From: Novosphingobium resinovorum
Lineage (GTDB): Bacteria; Pseudomonadota; Alphaproteobacteria; Sphingomonadales; Sphingomonadaceae
Length of the DNA stretch: 64,000 nt
Assembly: GCF_027922145.1 (NCBI RefSeq)
Contig: NZ_BSFC01000044.1
Span: forward strand, 372,001-436,000
Direction of reading: 5' to 3'
Of the stretch, positions 42,055 through 53,004 are shown piece by piece; position 1 is the first letter of the stretch, and the number at the start of each line of letters is the position of its first letter. The notes beneath the pieces were generated by a model. It was not told the origin of the DNA. It saw nothing but the letters and a program-made list of their open reading frames with translations, and ran no database searches. Made by a program: the position numbers and the translations under genes.

Positions 42055-44981
42055 TCGGAAGCTCCTTCGCTCTCGTTCTCGCCCGCGACGCTGGGTGCGG
42101 GGCGGACCTCTACGGGCAAACCCAGGGCCTTGAGCTGCGGTTCCACGATCTTGCGGTCGCCGACGATCACCCAAGTCAGGTCGGCGGGCTGAAGATACTG
42201 CGCCGCCGCGCCGCCGATCCGCTTCGCGTCGATGCCGCGATAGGTCTGCGCGAGCTTCACATAGTAATCCTCGGGCCGTCCCAGCCGGTCGTTCTTGACG
42301 ATGGCGGCGAGCACTTGCGCATTCGTCTCGAAGTCGTTGGGCAAGCTGCGGATCGCGCCGTCGGTGACGCGCTGGTACTCCTCGGCCGAGATCGGCTGCT
42401 TCGTCGGCAGGGCGCTCATGTCGGCGATGATGGCGCGGATCGAATCGCCCGTGCGGTCGGCCTGCACGGGTGCCATGACCTGCATCGTCACCGGCCCCGT
42501 CGCCTGGCTGATGCCCGAGCGTACGCCGTAGCTCCAGCCCTTTTCCTCGCGAATGTCGAGGTTCAGGCGCGAGAGGAAGCCGTTGCCGACGACGTCGTTC
42601 GCCAGCATCAGCGATTCCTCGTTCGGCGTGCGGCCGGTCAGCGGCAGCACCCGCCCGGCGAGGATCACCGACTGCGGCGAGTTCGGCCGGTCGATCAGCA
42701 CTACGCGCGATGCGGGTGCGGGCGTCGCGGTGTCGAGCGATTTCACCGGCTTGGGTGCGGCCGGGGCCTTCCAGCCGCCGAACGCCTTTTCCAGCAGCGG
42801 CTTGAGCTGCTCCATGGTCACGTCGCCGACCACGGTGATCCGCGCGAGGTCGGGGCGCAGCCACTTGGCGTGGGCGGCGCGCAGCGCCTCGGGCGTGAGG
42901 GCGGCGAGCGCGGTATCGCTGCCGAGGCCGTCGCCGGGCTGGGCATAAGGATGGGTGCCGAAGAGTTCGCCGCTCATCGTACGCGAGGCCAGCGCGCTCG
43001 GCGTCGATTGGGCCTGCGCCAGTTCGGCCTGCGCCTGTCCGCGCGCGCGGTCGAAGTCGGCCTGCGCGAAAGCCGGATGCAGCAGCACGTCGGAGGCCAG
43101 AGCCAGCGAGGGCGCGAGATTGTCGCTCAGTGCGCTCAGCGTCAGGCTGCTGGTGTCGAGGCTGGCACCGGTGCCGATCGAGGCGCCGAGGCGCTCCTGT
43201 TCCTCGGCGATCTGGGTGGCGTTGCGGGTCTTGGTGCCTTCCTCGAGCATGCCGAGCATCAGCCCCTGCGTGCCCGGCGTGTCGAGCGCATCGGCCGCGT
43301 ACCCGGCGTCGAAGTCGATCGACAGGACCAGCTTGGGCACCGTGGTCCGCCGCGCCAGCGTGACGGGGATGCCGTTCGAGAGCGTGGTGCGCTCGATCGC
43401 CGGGAAGGCGAGGGCGCTGACCGGCGCGACCGGCGGCGCGGTGCGCCTGGGCGCGGGGGCGAGCTTCGCGGCCTTGGCGGTCTTGCCTGCCGCTGCGGGC
43501 GGATTGGCGGCTTCGTCACCCCAGCCGCCCATCTTCGCGCCGTCCTCGGTGCGCGCGCCCGGCACCACGGCGATCTTGTAGACCGGGCGGCCGAGCCACC
43601 TGGCCATCGCGGTGCGCACGGCGTCGGGCGTCAGCGCGGCGATGGCCTGGAGGTCCGCCTTGTACTTGGCCGGATCGTTCGAATAGACCTGCCCTTCGGC
43701 CAGGGTCGCGCCCTTGCCGGAGAAGCCGCCGACCTGTTCAAGTCCGCCGATCTCGCTCGACAGGATGGAGGTGACGGCGCGGCGCACTTCGTCCTCGCTC
43801 GGCCCCTTGGCGACGAAATCGGCGATGACCTTGTCGAGCGCGGCTTCGGCCTTGGCGCGCTGGACGCCGGGCTTCACGTCCATCGAGGCGTCGAGGAAGC
43901 TGGCCTGCTCGAACGTCTGGGCAGAGGCGGTGACGGAGACGGCAAGCTGCTGCCCGCGCACCAGTTCGTTGTCCAGCCGCGAACTGGCAAGGCCGCCGAG
44001 GATGTGCATGCCGATGCGCAGCGCGGGGGCGTCCGCATCGTTGAGCCCGGGGCCGCTCCAGTCGCGGCTGAGGCGCAGGGTCGGCACCTGGTCGGTCAGA
44101 TCGCGCGAGATCGGCGCGGGCAGGGTGACCGGCCCGGCCGCGACGGGGGCGACTTCAGGCCCCTTCGGGATCGCGCCGAACCACTTCTCGACCTTGGGTT
44201 TCGCGGTCGCCGCGTCGATGTCGCCCGAGAGGACGAGGACGACGTTGTTGGGGCCGTAATGGTCGGTGAACCACTTGCGCACGTCGGTCAGGCTGGCGGC
44301 GTCTAGGTCGGCCATCGAGCCGATCGTCGAGTGGTGATAGGGGTGGCCGACCGGGAACAGGCCCTCGGCCACCGCATATTCGGCGAGGCCGTAGGGCTGG
44401 TTGTCGCCCTGCCGCTTCTCGTTCTGGACGACGCCGCGCTGCTTGTTGAGCTTGTCCTGCGTGACGGCCGGGAGCAGCGCCCCCATGCGGTCGCTCTCCA
44501 TGAACAGCGCAAGGTCGAGCGCGCCGGTCGGCACCGTCTCGATGTAGTTGGTGCGATCGTACCAGGTGGAGCCGTTGGTCGAGGTGGACCCGGCCGCTTC
44601 CAGCGGAATGTCGAAGTTGGGCACGTTGGATGAGCCGCCGAAGAACAGGTGCTCGTACAAGTGCGCGAAGCCGGTCTTGCCGCGCGGCTCGTTCTTGGAG
44701 CCGACCTTGTAGTAGAGCGTGACGCCCACGATCGGCGCCTTGCGGTCGGTGTGGACGATGGTGGTGAGGCCGTTGGCGAGGACGAACTTGTCGTAGGGGA
44801 TGTCGACCTTCGCGACCAGTTCCTGCGGCGATGCGGCGGCGGGCCTAGGCGGTGCGGCCTCCGGTGCAGGCGGCGCCGTCGGCGTGCTGGCGACAGGCGT
44901 GCCGGAGGGGGCGGCAGCGCAGGCGGAGAGGAGGAGGGCGGCGGCGAGAGCGCTCAGGCTCGACGTGGATACGGATCGCAT
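42051..44981 (-). CDS. M16 family zinc peptidase, lipoprotein, two tandem M16 modules
   Basis: A 976-residue pitrilysin/insulinase-type peptidase. A lipoprotein signal (MRSVSTSSLSALAAALLLSA, lipobox Cys21) and a Pro/Ala-rich linker precede the first M16 module with the inverted zinc motif HLYEH (residues 107-111) in GKTGFAHLYEHLFFGGSSN. The second module (from about residue 520, TTLSNGIPVTLARR) lacks the zinc motif and is the usual inactive half of the clamshell. It should act on peptides in the periplasm, anchored to a membrane. The ATG at 44981 is preceded by a weak ribosome site. The stop overlaps the 101-residue gene. Confidence 0.9.
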   Translation of the reverse strand: MRSVSTSSLSALAAALLLSACAAAPSGTPVASTPTAPPAPEAAPPRPAAASPQELVAKVDIPYDKFVLANGLTTIVHTDRKAPIVGVTLYYKVGSKNEPRGKTGFAHLYEHLFFGGSSNVPNFDIPLEAAGSTSTNGSTWYDRTNYIETVPTGALDLALFMESDRMGALLPAVTQDKLNKQRGVVQNEKRQGDNQPYGLAEYAVAEGLFPVGHPYHHSTIGSMADLDAASLTDVRKWFTDHYGPNNVVLVLSGDIDAATAKPKVEKWFGAIPKGPEVAPVAAGPVTLPAPISRDLTDQVPTLRLSRDWSGPGLNDADAPALRIGMHILGGLASSRLDNELVRGQQLAVSVTASAQTFEQASFLDASMDVKPGVQRAKAEAALDKVIADFVAKGPSEDEVRRAVTSILSSEIGGLEQVGGFSGKGATLAEGQVYSNDPAKYKADLQAIAALTPDAVRTAMARWLGRPVYKIAVVPGARTEDGAKMGGWGDEAANPPAAAGKTAKAAKLAPAPRRTAPPVAPVSALAFPAIERTTLSNGIPVTLARRTTVPKLVLSIDFDAGYAADALDTPGTQGLMLGMLEEGTKTRNATQIAEEQERLGASIGTGASLDTSSLTLSALSDNLAPSLALASDVLLHPAFAQADFDRARGQAQAELAQAQSTPSALASRTMSGELFGTHPYAQPGDGLGSDTALAALTPEALRAAHAKWLRPDLARITVVGDVTMEQLKPLLEKAFGGWKAPAAPKPVKSLDTATPAPASRVVLIDRPNSPQSVILAGRVLPLTGRTPNEESLMLANDVVGNGFLSRLNLDIREEKGWSYGVRSGISQATGPVTMQVMAPVQADRTGDSIRAIIADMSALPTKQPISAEEYQRVTDGAIRSLPNDFETNAQVLAAIVKNDRLGRPEDYYVKLAQTYRGIDAKRIGGAAAQYLQPADLTWVIVGDRKIVEPQLKALGLPVEVRPAPSVAGENESEGASE

Positions 44982-45052
44982 GAGCGGGAGGTTAGCAGCT
45001 TGTTTCGGCGTGGCCAGCGGCAAACGTTAAACGATATGTTCGCCCATAATTT

Positions 45053-45129
45053 CGTCATTGCGAGCGAAGCGAAGCAATCCGGGGCAGGTCTACGCCGCCC
45101 TGGATTGCTTCGCTTCGCTCGCAATGACG
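45053..45129. repeat. CGTCATTGCGAGCGAAGCGA palindromic repeat, copy C
   Basis: Left and right arms of about 30 bases (CGTCATTGCGAGCGAAGCGA, AAGCAATCC and its inverse ending CGCAATGACG) surround a 19-base centre. It lies between the M16 peptidase promoter side and the 3' end of the SnoaL-like gene. Confidence 0.9.
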
Positions 45130-45140
45130 AGGCGGGAAAT

Positions 45141-45596
45141 TTACCCCCGCTTGAAGATCTGCCCCGAATCGAACAGCGAGATTCGCCATTCGCCATCGGC
45201 ATCGCGGCGGCATTCCATCTTCACGTCGGCCACCGCGAGCGGGTCGCAGTACTTGTCGAAAGGCCCGTCGCCCAGCGCCGCGAAGAACACCAGCAGGTAG
45301 CCGACTTTCGCATGGTCCTCGCCCTCGAAACCGACCCGCAGCGAGGTGATGATATGCCGCATGGTCATGAGGCCCGCGCCCGCCTTCATGGTCTCGGCGC
45401 GGCCCTTGTAGAACGCCTCGACCGCCGCCAGCCCCTCGCGCCACTGGCCGCCGACGTTGTAGCGGACATCCTCGGCGAGGCAGTCGGTCTTGCGCATCTT
45501 CAGGCCGTTGTGGATGTCGAGTTCGTCGCCCCACTCGTAGATCACCTGCTTGATCGCGAGGACGTCTGCCGCCTGCTGGGGTGTGAATTTCGCCAT
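45141..45596 (-). CDS. NTF2/SnoaL-like fold protein
   Basis: A 151-residue cytoplasmic protein with the SnoaL-like/NTF2 cone fold: an N-terminal helix pair (QQAADVLAIKQVIYEWGDELDIHN), a body with REGLAAVEAFYKGRAETM, and C-terminal strands (ADVKMECRRDADGEWRISLFDSG). Relatives include ring-hydroxylating dioxygenase beta-like, polyketide cyclase and isomerase proteins. The catalytic residues are not distinctive enough to assign a reaction. It is monocistronic, with its promoter side facing clpB. Confidence 0.72.
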   Translation of the reverse strand: MAKFTPQQAADVLAIKQVIYEWGDELDIHNGLKMRKTDCLAEDVRYNVGGQWREGLAAVEAFYKGRAETMKAGAGLMTMRHIITSLRVGFEGEDHAKVGYLLVFFAALGDGPFDKYCDPLAVADVKMECRRDADGEWRISLFDSGQIFKRG

Positions 45597-45813
45597 TGAG
45601 CCTCTTCCCGTGGGGTTATCGCGCGAAGGCTAGGGCAGGGCTTCGGGCGGGGCTAGGCCGGCGGGTGCTTTACCGCCCCGGCGAAACGCCCTCTGGCAAA
45701 ACGGCAACGGGCACCCATCTTTGCCTCGGCAGCCGGCTCCGGCCTGCTCCTGTTGCGCCCGATCAACGACTTCGGGCATTTCACCGACTAAGGAAAAATT
45801 CGGGCGCCCAGCC

Positions 45814-45841
45814 CTTGTGTTGCATATAAGCAACACCATAT
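45814..45841 (+). promoter_or_regulatory. Probable sigma-32 promoter of clpB, overlapping an inverted repeat
   Basis: CTTG (45814-45817) and CCATAT (45836-45841), 18 bases apart, resemble alphaproteobacterial RpoH promoters. GTGTTGC (45817-45823) and GCAACAC (45830-45836) form a perfect inverted repeat between the two elements. The clpB ATG is 27 bases downstream. rpoH itself lies at 7777-8682. Confidence 0.5.
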
Positions 45842-45868
45842 GAGCGGGATCAGGAGGCACATTCCACA

Positions 45869-48448
<2,580 letters not shown>

Positions 48449-48453
48449 TGCCC

Positions 48454-48486
48454 ATCCTCCCCGTCGCGGTGCGGCGGGGAGGATTA
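48454..48486. repeat. Short CCTCCCC inverted repeat, possibly the clpB terminator
   Basis: ATCCTCCCC (48454-48462) and GGGGAGGAT (48476-48484) flank a 13-base centre, starting 6 bases after the clpB stop. It belongs to the same sequence family as 23654-23825, and ends in GGATTAT without a T-run. Confidence 0.6.
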
Positions 48487-48513
48487 TGAGCGGGCAATGA
48501 CCTTAAATTGGAT

Positions 48514-48590
48514 CGTCATTGCGAGCGAAGCGAAGCAACCCAGGGCGGTCTTGAACTGCCCTGGGTTGCTTCGCTTCGCTCGCAATGACG
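48514..48590. repeat. CGTCATTGCGAGCGAAGCGA palindromic repeat, copy D
   Basis: CGTCATTGCGAGCGAAGCGA followed by AGCAACCCAGGGC is mirrored by GCCCTGGGTTGCTTCGCTTC then GCTCGCAATGACG, around a short centre. It sits between clpB and the convergent sulfotransferase gene. The substitution CAACCCAGG for CAATCCAGG appears in both arms. Confidence 0.9.
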
Positions 48591-48627
48591 AGGGATATTA
48601 CGATCCGAAGTCATCGCGTTCCCAGTA

Positions 48628-49413
48628 TCAGTAATACCCGAGAAGCGCGCGAAGCCCGGGGGCGTTGAAGTCGACAAGCGCCTTCTGCTGCGCGTTCAAT
48701 TCGTCGGGAATCTCGGCGGCGGCATTGAGGTTCTCGCGCGCGGTGCCGCTTTGCTTGCGGTCGGCGCCGATGCGGACCCGCTCGCGCCAGTCCTCGGGCA
48801 CTTTCGCGAGGCCAGCCGCGTCGAACAAGCCCATGAAGAAGGCCTCGGCACGGCGGCTGTCGAGATCCTTCACCGCCTCGACCATGTCCTCGTAACGGAT
48901 CACGGTGGTATCGCGCCCCATCCAGCCGAGTGCGTTGAACATGTACATGTCCTTGAGGCCCATCGATTTCTGGTGGATGCCGGTGATCATCAGGTTGATC
49001 AGGGCATCGACGCTCAGCCCCTCGTCCTTCACCAGCACGGCATTGTCGCCGAACTGTTCGGAAACGAAGAAGCGCGCGCGGGCCAGCACCCAGGTGTAGG
49101 GATCGCGCACCAGGATGATCTTGCGCGCGGGCGCGGCTTCCACCGCCGAGGCGTCGGAGAACAGCAGGTGCCCCCAACTCAACATATTACGCGAGGCGTC
49201 GAAGGCGCCGAGGTGGTCGAACAGGTTGCCCCACTGGATGAACGTCGCCTTGTAGTGGTCGGCAACGGGCACGAACATGCGCATGACATTGCGCAGCAGA
49301 TGCGTGCCGGACTTCGGCACGGAATTGAGGAACAGCGGGCGAGGGAGCGCGACCTGCTCGAAGCGAGCGTTCTCTTCGTCGAGGGTATCGGGCTTGAGGC
49401 GGATGCGGGTCAT
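48628..49413 (-). CDS. Sulfotransferase domain protein
   Basis: A 261-residue cytoplasmic PAPS-dependent sulfotransferase-like protein. The 5'-phosphosulfate loop is PLFLNSVPKSGTHLLRNVM (residues 26-44) and the 3'-phosphate motif is RKIILVRDPYTWVLARARFF, both in the expected order and spacing. The acceptor (a glycolipid, polysaccharide or small molecule) is not evident. The ATG at 49413 gives the standard N terminus; a longer frame upstream is not supported by any start signal. It lies between clpB and a TonB receptor, with no PAPS-synthesis genes nearby. Confidence 0.82.
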   Translation of the reverse strand: MTRIRLKPDTLDEENARFEQVALPRPLFLNSVPKSGTHLLRNVMRMFVPVADHYKATFIQWGNLFDHLGAFDASRNMLSWGHLLFSDASAVEAAPARKIILVRDPYTWVLARARFFVSEQFGDNAVLVKDEGLSVDALINLMITGIHQKSMGLKDMYMFNALGWMGRDTTVIRYEDMVEAVKDLDSRRAEAFFMGLFDAAGLAKVPEDWRERVRIGADRKQSGTARENLNAAAEIPDELNAQQKALVDFNAPGLRALLGYY

Positions 49414-49497
49414 CGGATGCCTGTGCTGTGGGATCGGAAGGACAGATAAAGCACAGGGGCGGGGAGCCGTCACTCCACCGCCCCCGTCGAAAGGTTG

Positions 49498-49523
49498 GTC
49501 GGGGCGCGCATGCGCGCCCCGAC
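49498..49523 (-). other. 13-bp perfect hairpin after the TonB receptor gene
   Basis: GTCGGGGCGCGCA and TGCGCGCCCCGAC are adjacent perfect inverse halves (49498-49523), 12 bases beyond the receptor stop on the minus strand. No strong T-run follows, so termination or mRNA-end protection are both possible. Confidence 0.6.
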
Positions 49524-49534
49524 TGGGGAAACCC

Positions 49535-52500
49535 TCAGTACTTGGCCTTCACGCTCGCGAAGAAGCGGCGGCCGACCATGTCGTACTGCGAGTAGAACAC
49601 GCCGTTGCCCAGGATGTCGGCACCGTTGCCGCCGACCACGGAAATGCGCGGCGGCTTGGCGTTGGTGAAGTTGGTGACGCCCAGGGTGAAGGCATATTTG
49701 TCCTCGTCGAGGTTCCAGGTCACCGATGCGTTGTGCTGGAACCACGCCGGGGTCGTCAGCCTGACGCAGCGGCCGTCCGGATAGGCGGTGCTGGTGTCGC
49801 AGATCGAGCCGCCGTCATCCAGAAAGTCCGGACGGTTATCGGTGCCGCCGATCATCGTCAGGCCATAGAAGAAGCTGACGTTGCTCCAGTCGAGGATCGC
49901 CTTGAAGTCGCCGGTCCACTTGGGATCGCCCGCTTCGCCGTTCGAGCTTTCGTAGAGGCCGCTGAACAGCGCGGTGGTATCCTTGAGCTGCCAGGTGATC
50001 TCGCTCTGCAGCGTCAGCTTCACGTCGGGCGTGAACTCGTGCGTGATGCGCAGCGTGGCGTCGATGCCCCGGTTGCGCTGGCTGTTCACGTTGATGAAGC
50101 TGTCGCGCACCGTGTTCACGTTCGAACCGTTGCCCTGCGAACCCGGAACGTCGTCGTTACGGGTGAAGTACGAGCACAGCGGATCGGTCGGATAGAAGTC
50201 CGAGTTGTAGCACTGCGACAGGATGTTTCCGGCGCCGAGCTGCGCGATCTCGCCGTTGACCTCGATGTCGAAGTAATCGACTGCAAGGCTGAAACGGGTA
50301 TCGGGCAGGAAGCTGAAGCGCGGGGTCAGTATGACGCTGCCGGTGAAGGCCTTCGAGGTTTCCGGCTTGAGCAGGCCGATGCCGCCGCCGGTCACGATGG
50401 TCGCGCCCGTGCCCGCACCGGTGTAGTTCGCCGCGACGCCATCGGCCGCACAGTTGTCCGCGAACTGCTGCGAAATCGCGCCGTCAGCCAGTTTCGTGCC
50501 CCACTGGATGCAGGGGTCAATCTGGCGCTGGCTGAGGAACGAGGTCTGGTCGGCCAGGAACTGCTCGAACAGCGCCGGCGCGCGGAACGAAGTGCCGTAG
50601 GTGCTGCGCAGGCGCAGCCAGTCGTTGACCTGCCAGTTGAGGCCCAGTTTGTAGGTCCAGTTGCCGTTGTCGCTGTCGGAGAAGCCATCCGAAGACCGGA
50701 TCGCCTTGACGTTGGTGACGCGCGCCGCGCCCGAGAATTCCAGGTTCTTGAAGAACGGAATGTCGGCGAGGATCGGGATGCGAACTTCGCCGAAGGCTTC
50801 GGTCGTCTGGGTCTTGCCGGCGGTGATACCCGCGCCGGTGCTGCCCCAGGCATTGTCGGCCAGCGTGATCGCGCCGGGCGTGTCGTTGATGCGGTCCTCG
50901 CGGTACGTCGCGCCGATCGCGATGCCGACCGGCCCGGCGGGCAGGGTAAGCAGTTCGGGGTTGGTGACGATCGCCTCGACGTACTTCTGCGTATAGGTGG
51001 TCTTGCCTTCCTCCCAGTCGGACAGGAAGTTGACTTCCTCGGGCGTCAATTCGCCGGCGAGGAAGTAAGGATCGTACCAGCGCACGTCCACGCATTGCTT
51101 GCCGCCGATCGGGGTGACCGGGTTGCCCATGTCGGCGCAAGTCGCATCGCGGCTGTCGCCGTAGGGATAGGCCATCGAGTCGGCGAGAATCTGCTGCGAA
51201 CGGTAGATGCCCTTCGACTTCGAGTACTGGCCGTAGACGTCGTAGCTGAAGCCCTTGCCGATGTCTCCGCGCACGCCGAACAGGCCGCGGTAGTAGTCCA
51301 CCCGCTGCGAGTTGTCGGAAAGGTTGGTGTAGCCGGTCGGGCTGAACAGTGCGGCGCCGCCCCAGCCTTGCGCCAGCGGGTTGCCCGCGAAGCCGCCTTC
51401 GTTGCCATCGGCATCGACATAGTCGAAGTATTCGCCGTAACCGAACTGCCAGATCTGGCGCGAGCCGTTCTGGTAGGTCTTGCGGCGGTTGAACAGGAAC
51501 TCGCCGTAGACTTCGACCGCGTCGCTGACCTTGAAGGCACCGTCGGCATAGAGCGTGTAGCGCTCTGTCTGCGGGATGACGGTGTCCTGGTTGACGTAGG
51601 GGTGGTAGCTGTTCTGGACCGCGATCGATGCGGGATCGTAGCCGACGGGATACCAGCCCTCGGGGACGGCGATCTGGCCGGCGGTGGTGCGCGGTCCGAT
51701 GCCGGGGATGTAGCGGCCCAGGTTGCTGCCCGGGTAATTGTACTGGAACAGCGTCACGTCGCCGACGCCCTGGCTTCCGGGGATGTTGGAGCCGTTGGGC
51801 GAGTAGTAGTAGCTGTAGTCGTAAGTCCAGACCTGGCCCCAGGGCAGGCCGCCGCAGCGATACTCGCCGGTGCGCGGATCGACGAGGTCGGCGCGGGTCT
51901 TATGGCTCTCGTCGGTGAAGACGTAGTCTTCCTCGCATTGCAGGTACTTGCGCTGTCCGCGCGCAAGTTCCTTGCGCTTGTAGTAGTCACCCGCGAGCAG
52001 GATGTGGCCGCGATCCCACGATTTGCCCCAGGTGAGCGAGCCGTTGTATTCCTCGCCGCCGCTGCGGGTGGGGACCGAGGTGAAGCCGTTGGCCTCGATG
52101 CCGTTGGTGTCGGTCTTGGTGATCAGGTTGACCACGCCCGCGACGGCGTCCGACCCGTAGATCGACGAGGCGCCGTCCTTCAGGATGTCGACGCGCTCCA
52201 TGATCGAGGAGGGCAGCACGTTGAGGTCGAACGATGACACGCCGCCGCGCGTACCGGCGGGACCGGCACGGCGACCGTTGAGCAGGACCAGCGTGCGCTC
52301 GGCACCCAGGCCGCGCAGCGAGATCGTCTGGGCGCCGGAACCGCCGTTGGTCACGAAGTTCGACGAGATCGCCGAGGTGATCTGAGAGGAACCGCTGGCG
52401 ATCGGCGAGCCCTGGATCATCGCGGCCGTATCGATGAGGCCCATCTTCTTCGACAGTTCGGGATCGACGATGGAGATCGGTGAAGGGCTACGGAACACAT

Positions 52501-52708
52501 CGCCGCCCTTGATGCGCGAACCGGTGACCATGATGGTCCCTTCGTCGGCTGGCGGCGGGGTGTTGGGCGCCCTGAGATCCGGCGAGACCGGCGCGGTCTG
52601 CTCGGGCGCGGGGTCGCTGTCCTGTGCGAAGGCCGTGAACGGGGTGAGAAGTGCAATGGCTGGAAGGAACGCGGCACTGCGAAGCAGTCCGCCCTTGGTC
52701 CTGATCAT
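49535..52708 (-). CDS. TonB-dependent receptor (large, with long plug-barrel)
   Basis: A 1057-residue outer-membrane receptor. A signal peptide (MIRTKGGLLRSAAFLPAIAL, ending AFA-QDSD) and a Pro-rich linker precede the TonB-box-like segment TIMVTGSRIKG. The plug follows (about residues 75-200; AAMIQGSPIA, TISLRGLGAERTLVLLNGRRAG, ILKDGASSIYGSDAVAGVVNLI), then a barrel ending RRFFASVKAKY. The C-terminal residue is Tyr, an accepted alternative to Phe. This form (GAERTLVLLNGRR, SIYGSDAVAGVVN) is the sphingomonad/Xanthomonas-type receptor that often takes up plant glycans or peptides. The substrate is unknown. A second receptor is transcribed towards it at 53005. Confidence 0.93.
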   Translation of the reverse strand: MIRTKGGLLRSAAFLPAIALLTPFTAFAQDSDPAPEQTAPVSPDLRAPNTPPPADEGTIMVTGSRIKGGDVFRSPSPISIVDPELSKKMGLIDTAAMIQGSPIASGSSQITSAISSNFVTNGGSGAQTISLRGLGAERTLVLLNGRRAGPAGTRGGVSSFDLNVLPSSIMERVDILKDGASSIYGSDAVAGVVNLITKTDTNGIEANGFTSVPTRSGGEEYNGSLTWGKSWDRGHILLAGDYYKRKELARGQRKYLQCEEDYVFTDESHKTRADLVDPRTGEYRCGGLPWGQVWTYDYSYYYSPNGSNIPGSQGVGDVTLFQYNYPGSNLGRYIPGIGPRTTAGQIAVPEGWYPVGYDPASIAVQNSYHPYVNQDTVIPQTERYTLYADGAFKVSDAVEVYGEFLFNRRKTYQNGSRQIWQFGYGEYFDYVDADGNEGGFAGNPLAQGWGGAALFSPTGYTNLSDNSQRVDYYRGLFGVRGDIGKGFSYDVYGQYSKSKGIYRSQQILADSMAYPYGDSRDATCADMGNPVTPIGGKQCVDVRWYDPYFLAGELTPEEVNFLSDWEEGKTTYTQKYVEAIVTNPELLTLPAGPVGIAIGATYREDRINDTPGAITLADNAWGSTGAGITAGKTQTTEAFGEVRIPILADIPFFKNLEFSGAARVTNVKAIRSSDGFSDSDNGNWTYKLGLNWQVNDWLRLRSTYGTSFRAPALFEQFLADQTSFLSQRQIDPCIQWGTKLADGAISQQFADNCAADGVAANYTGAGTGATIVTGGGIGLLKPETSKAFTGSVILTPRFSFLPDTRFSLAVDYFDIEVNGEIAQLGAGNILSQCYNSDFYPTDPLCSYFTRNDDVPGSQGNGSNVNTVRDSFINVNSQRNRGIDATLRITHEFTPDVKLTLQSEITWQLKDTTALFSGLYESSNGEAGDPKWTGDFKAILDWSNVSFFYGLTMIGGTDNRPDFLDDGGSICDTSTAYPDGRCVRLTTPAWFQHNASVTWNLDEDKYAFTLGVTNFTNAKPPRISVVGGNGADILGNGVFYSQYDMVGRRFFASVKAKY

Positions 52709-52948
52709 GGTGTGTCCCCTGTATGCGTCTGCGGGCTCTGCCTGCCCGCGACCCGGCCGGAAATCCGGGTCATGGCCCCATCCTGCCCGGGCCGTTCGCG
52801 ACTGCAACAAGGAACTGAAATGTTAGTGAAATAAATGCGTAATGGGTTGTAACATTACAACAGTTAGCGACCTTTAGTTGTCGATGGACGCATCATGTGT
52901 GTGCAAGTGTACATATCTTGTTTGGTGTGACGATGCGTGGTGCAAAAG

Positions 52949-52980
52949 AAAAGGGGCGGTCTCTTGCGAGACCGCCCCCC
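52949..52980 (-). terminator. Terminator of the second TonB receptor gene
   Basis: GGGGCGGTCTC (52953-52963) pairs with GAGACCGCCCC (52968-52978) around TTGC. On the minus strand the stem is followed by CCCCTTTTCTTTTGC, a good T-run, 27 bases after the stop at 53005. Confidence 0.9.
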
Positions 52981-53004
52981 ATCCTTTGGTTGTAACGACT
53001 TGGC

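Noticed and set aside
42315..44306. Long open frame opposite the M16 peptidase
   Set aside because: The opposite strand encodes an intact peptidase with signal and zinc motif, so this is a shadow.
45596..45829. 77-residue open frame upstream of clpB
   Set aside because: No ribosome site, no domain, and it runs across the clpB promoter region.
49277..52237. Long open frame opposite the TonB receptor
   Set aside because: It has the same antisense character and no protein family features, while the receptor on the other strand is complete.
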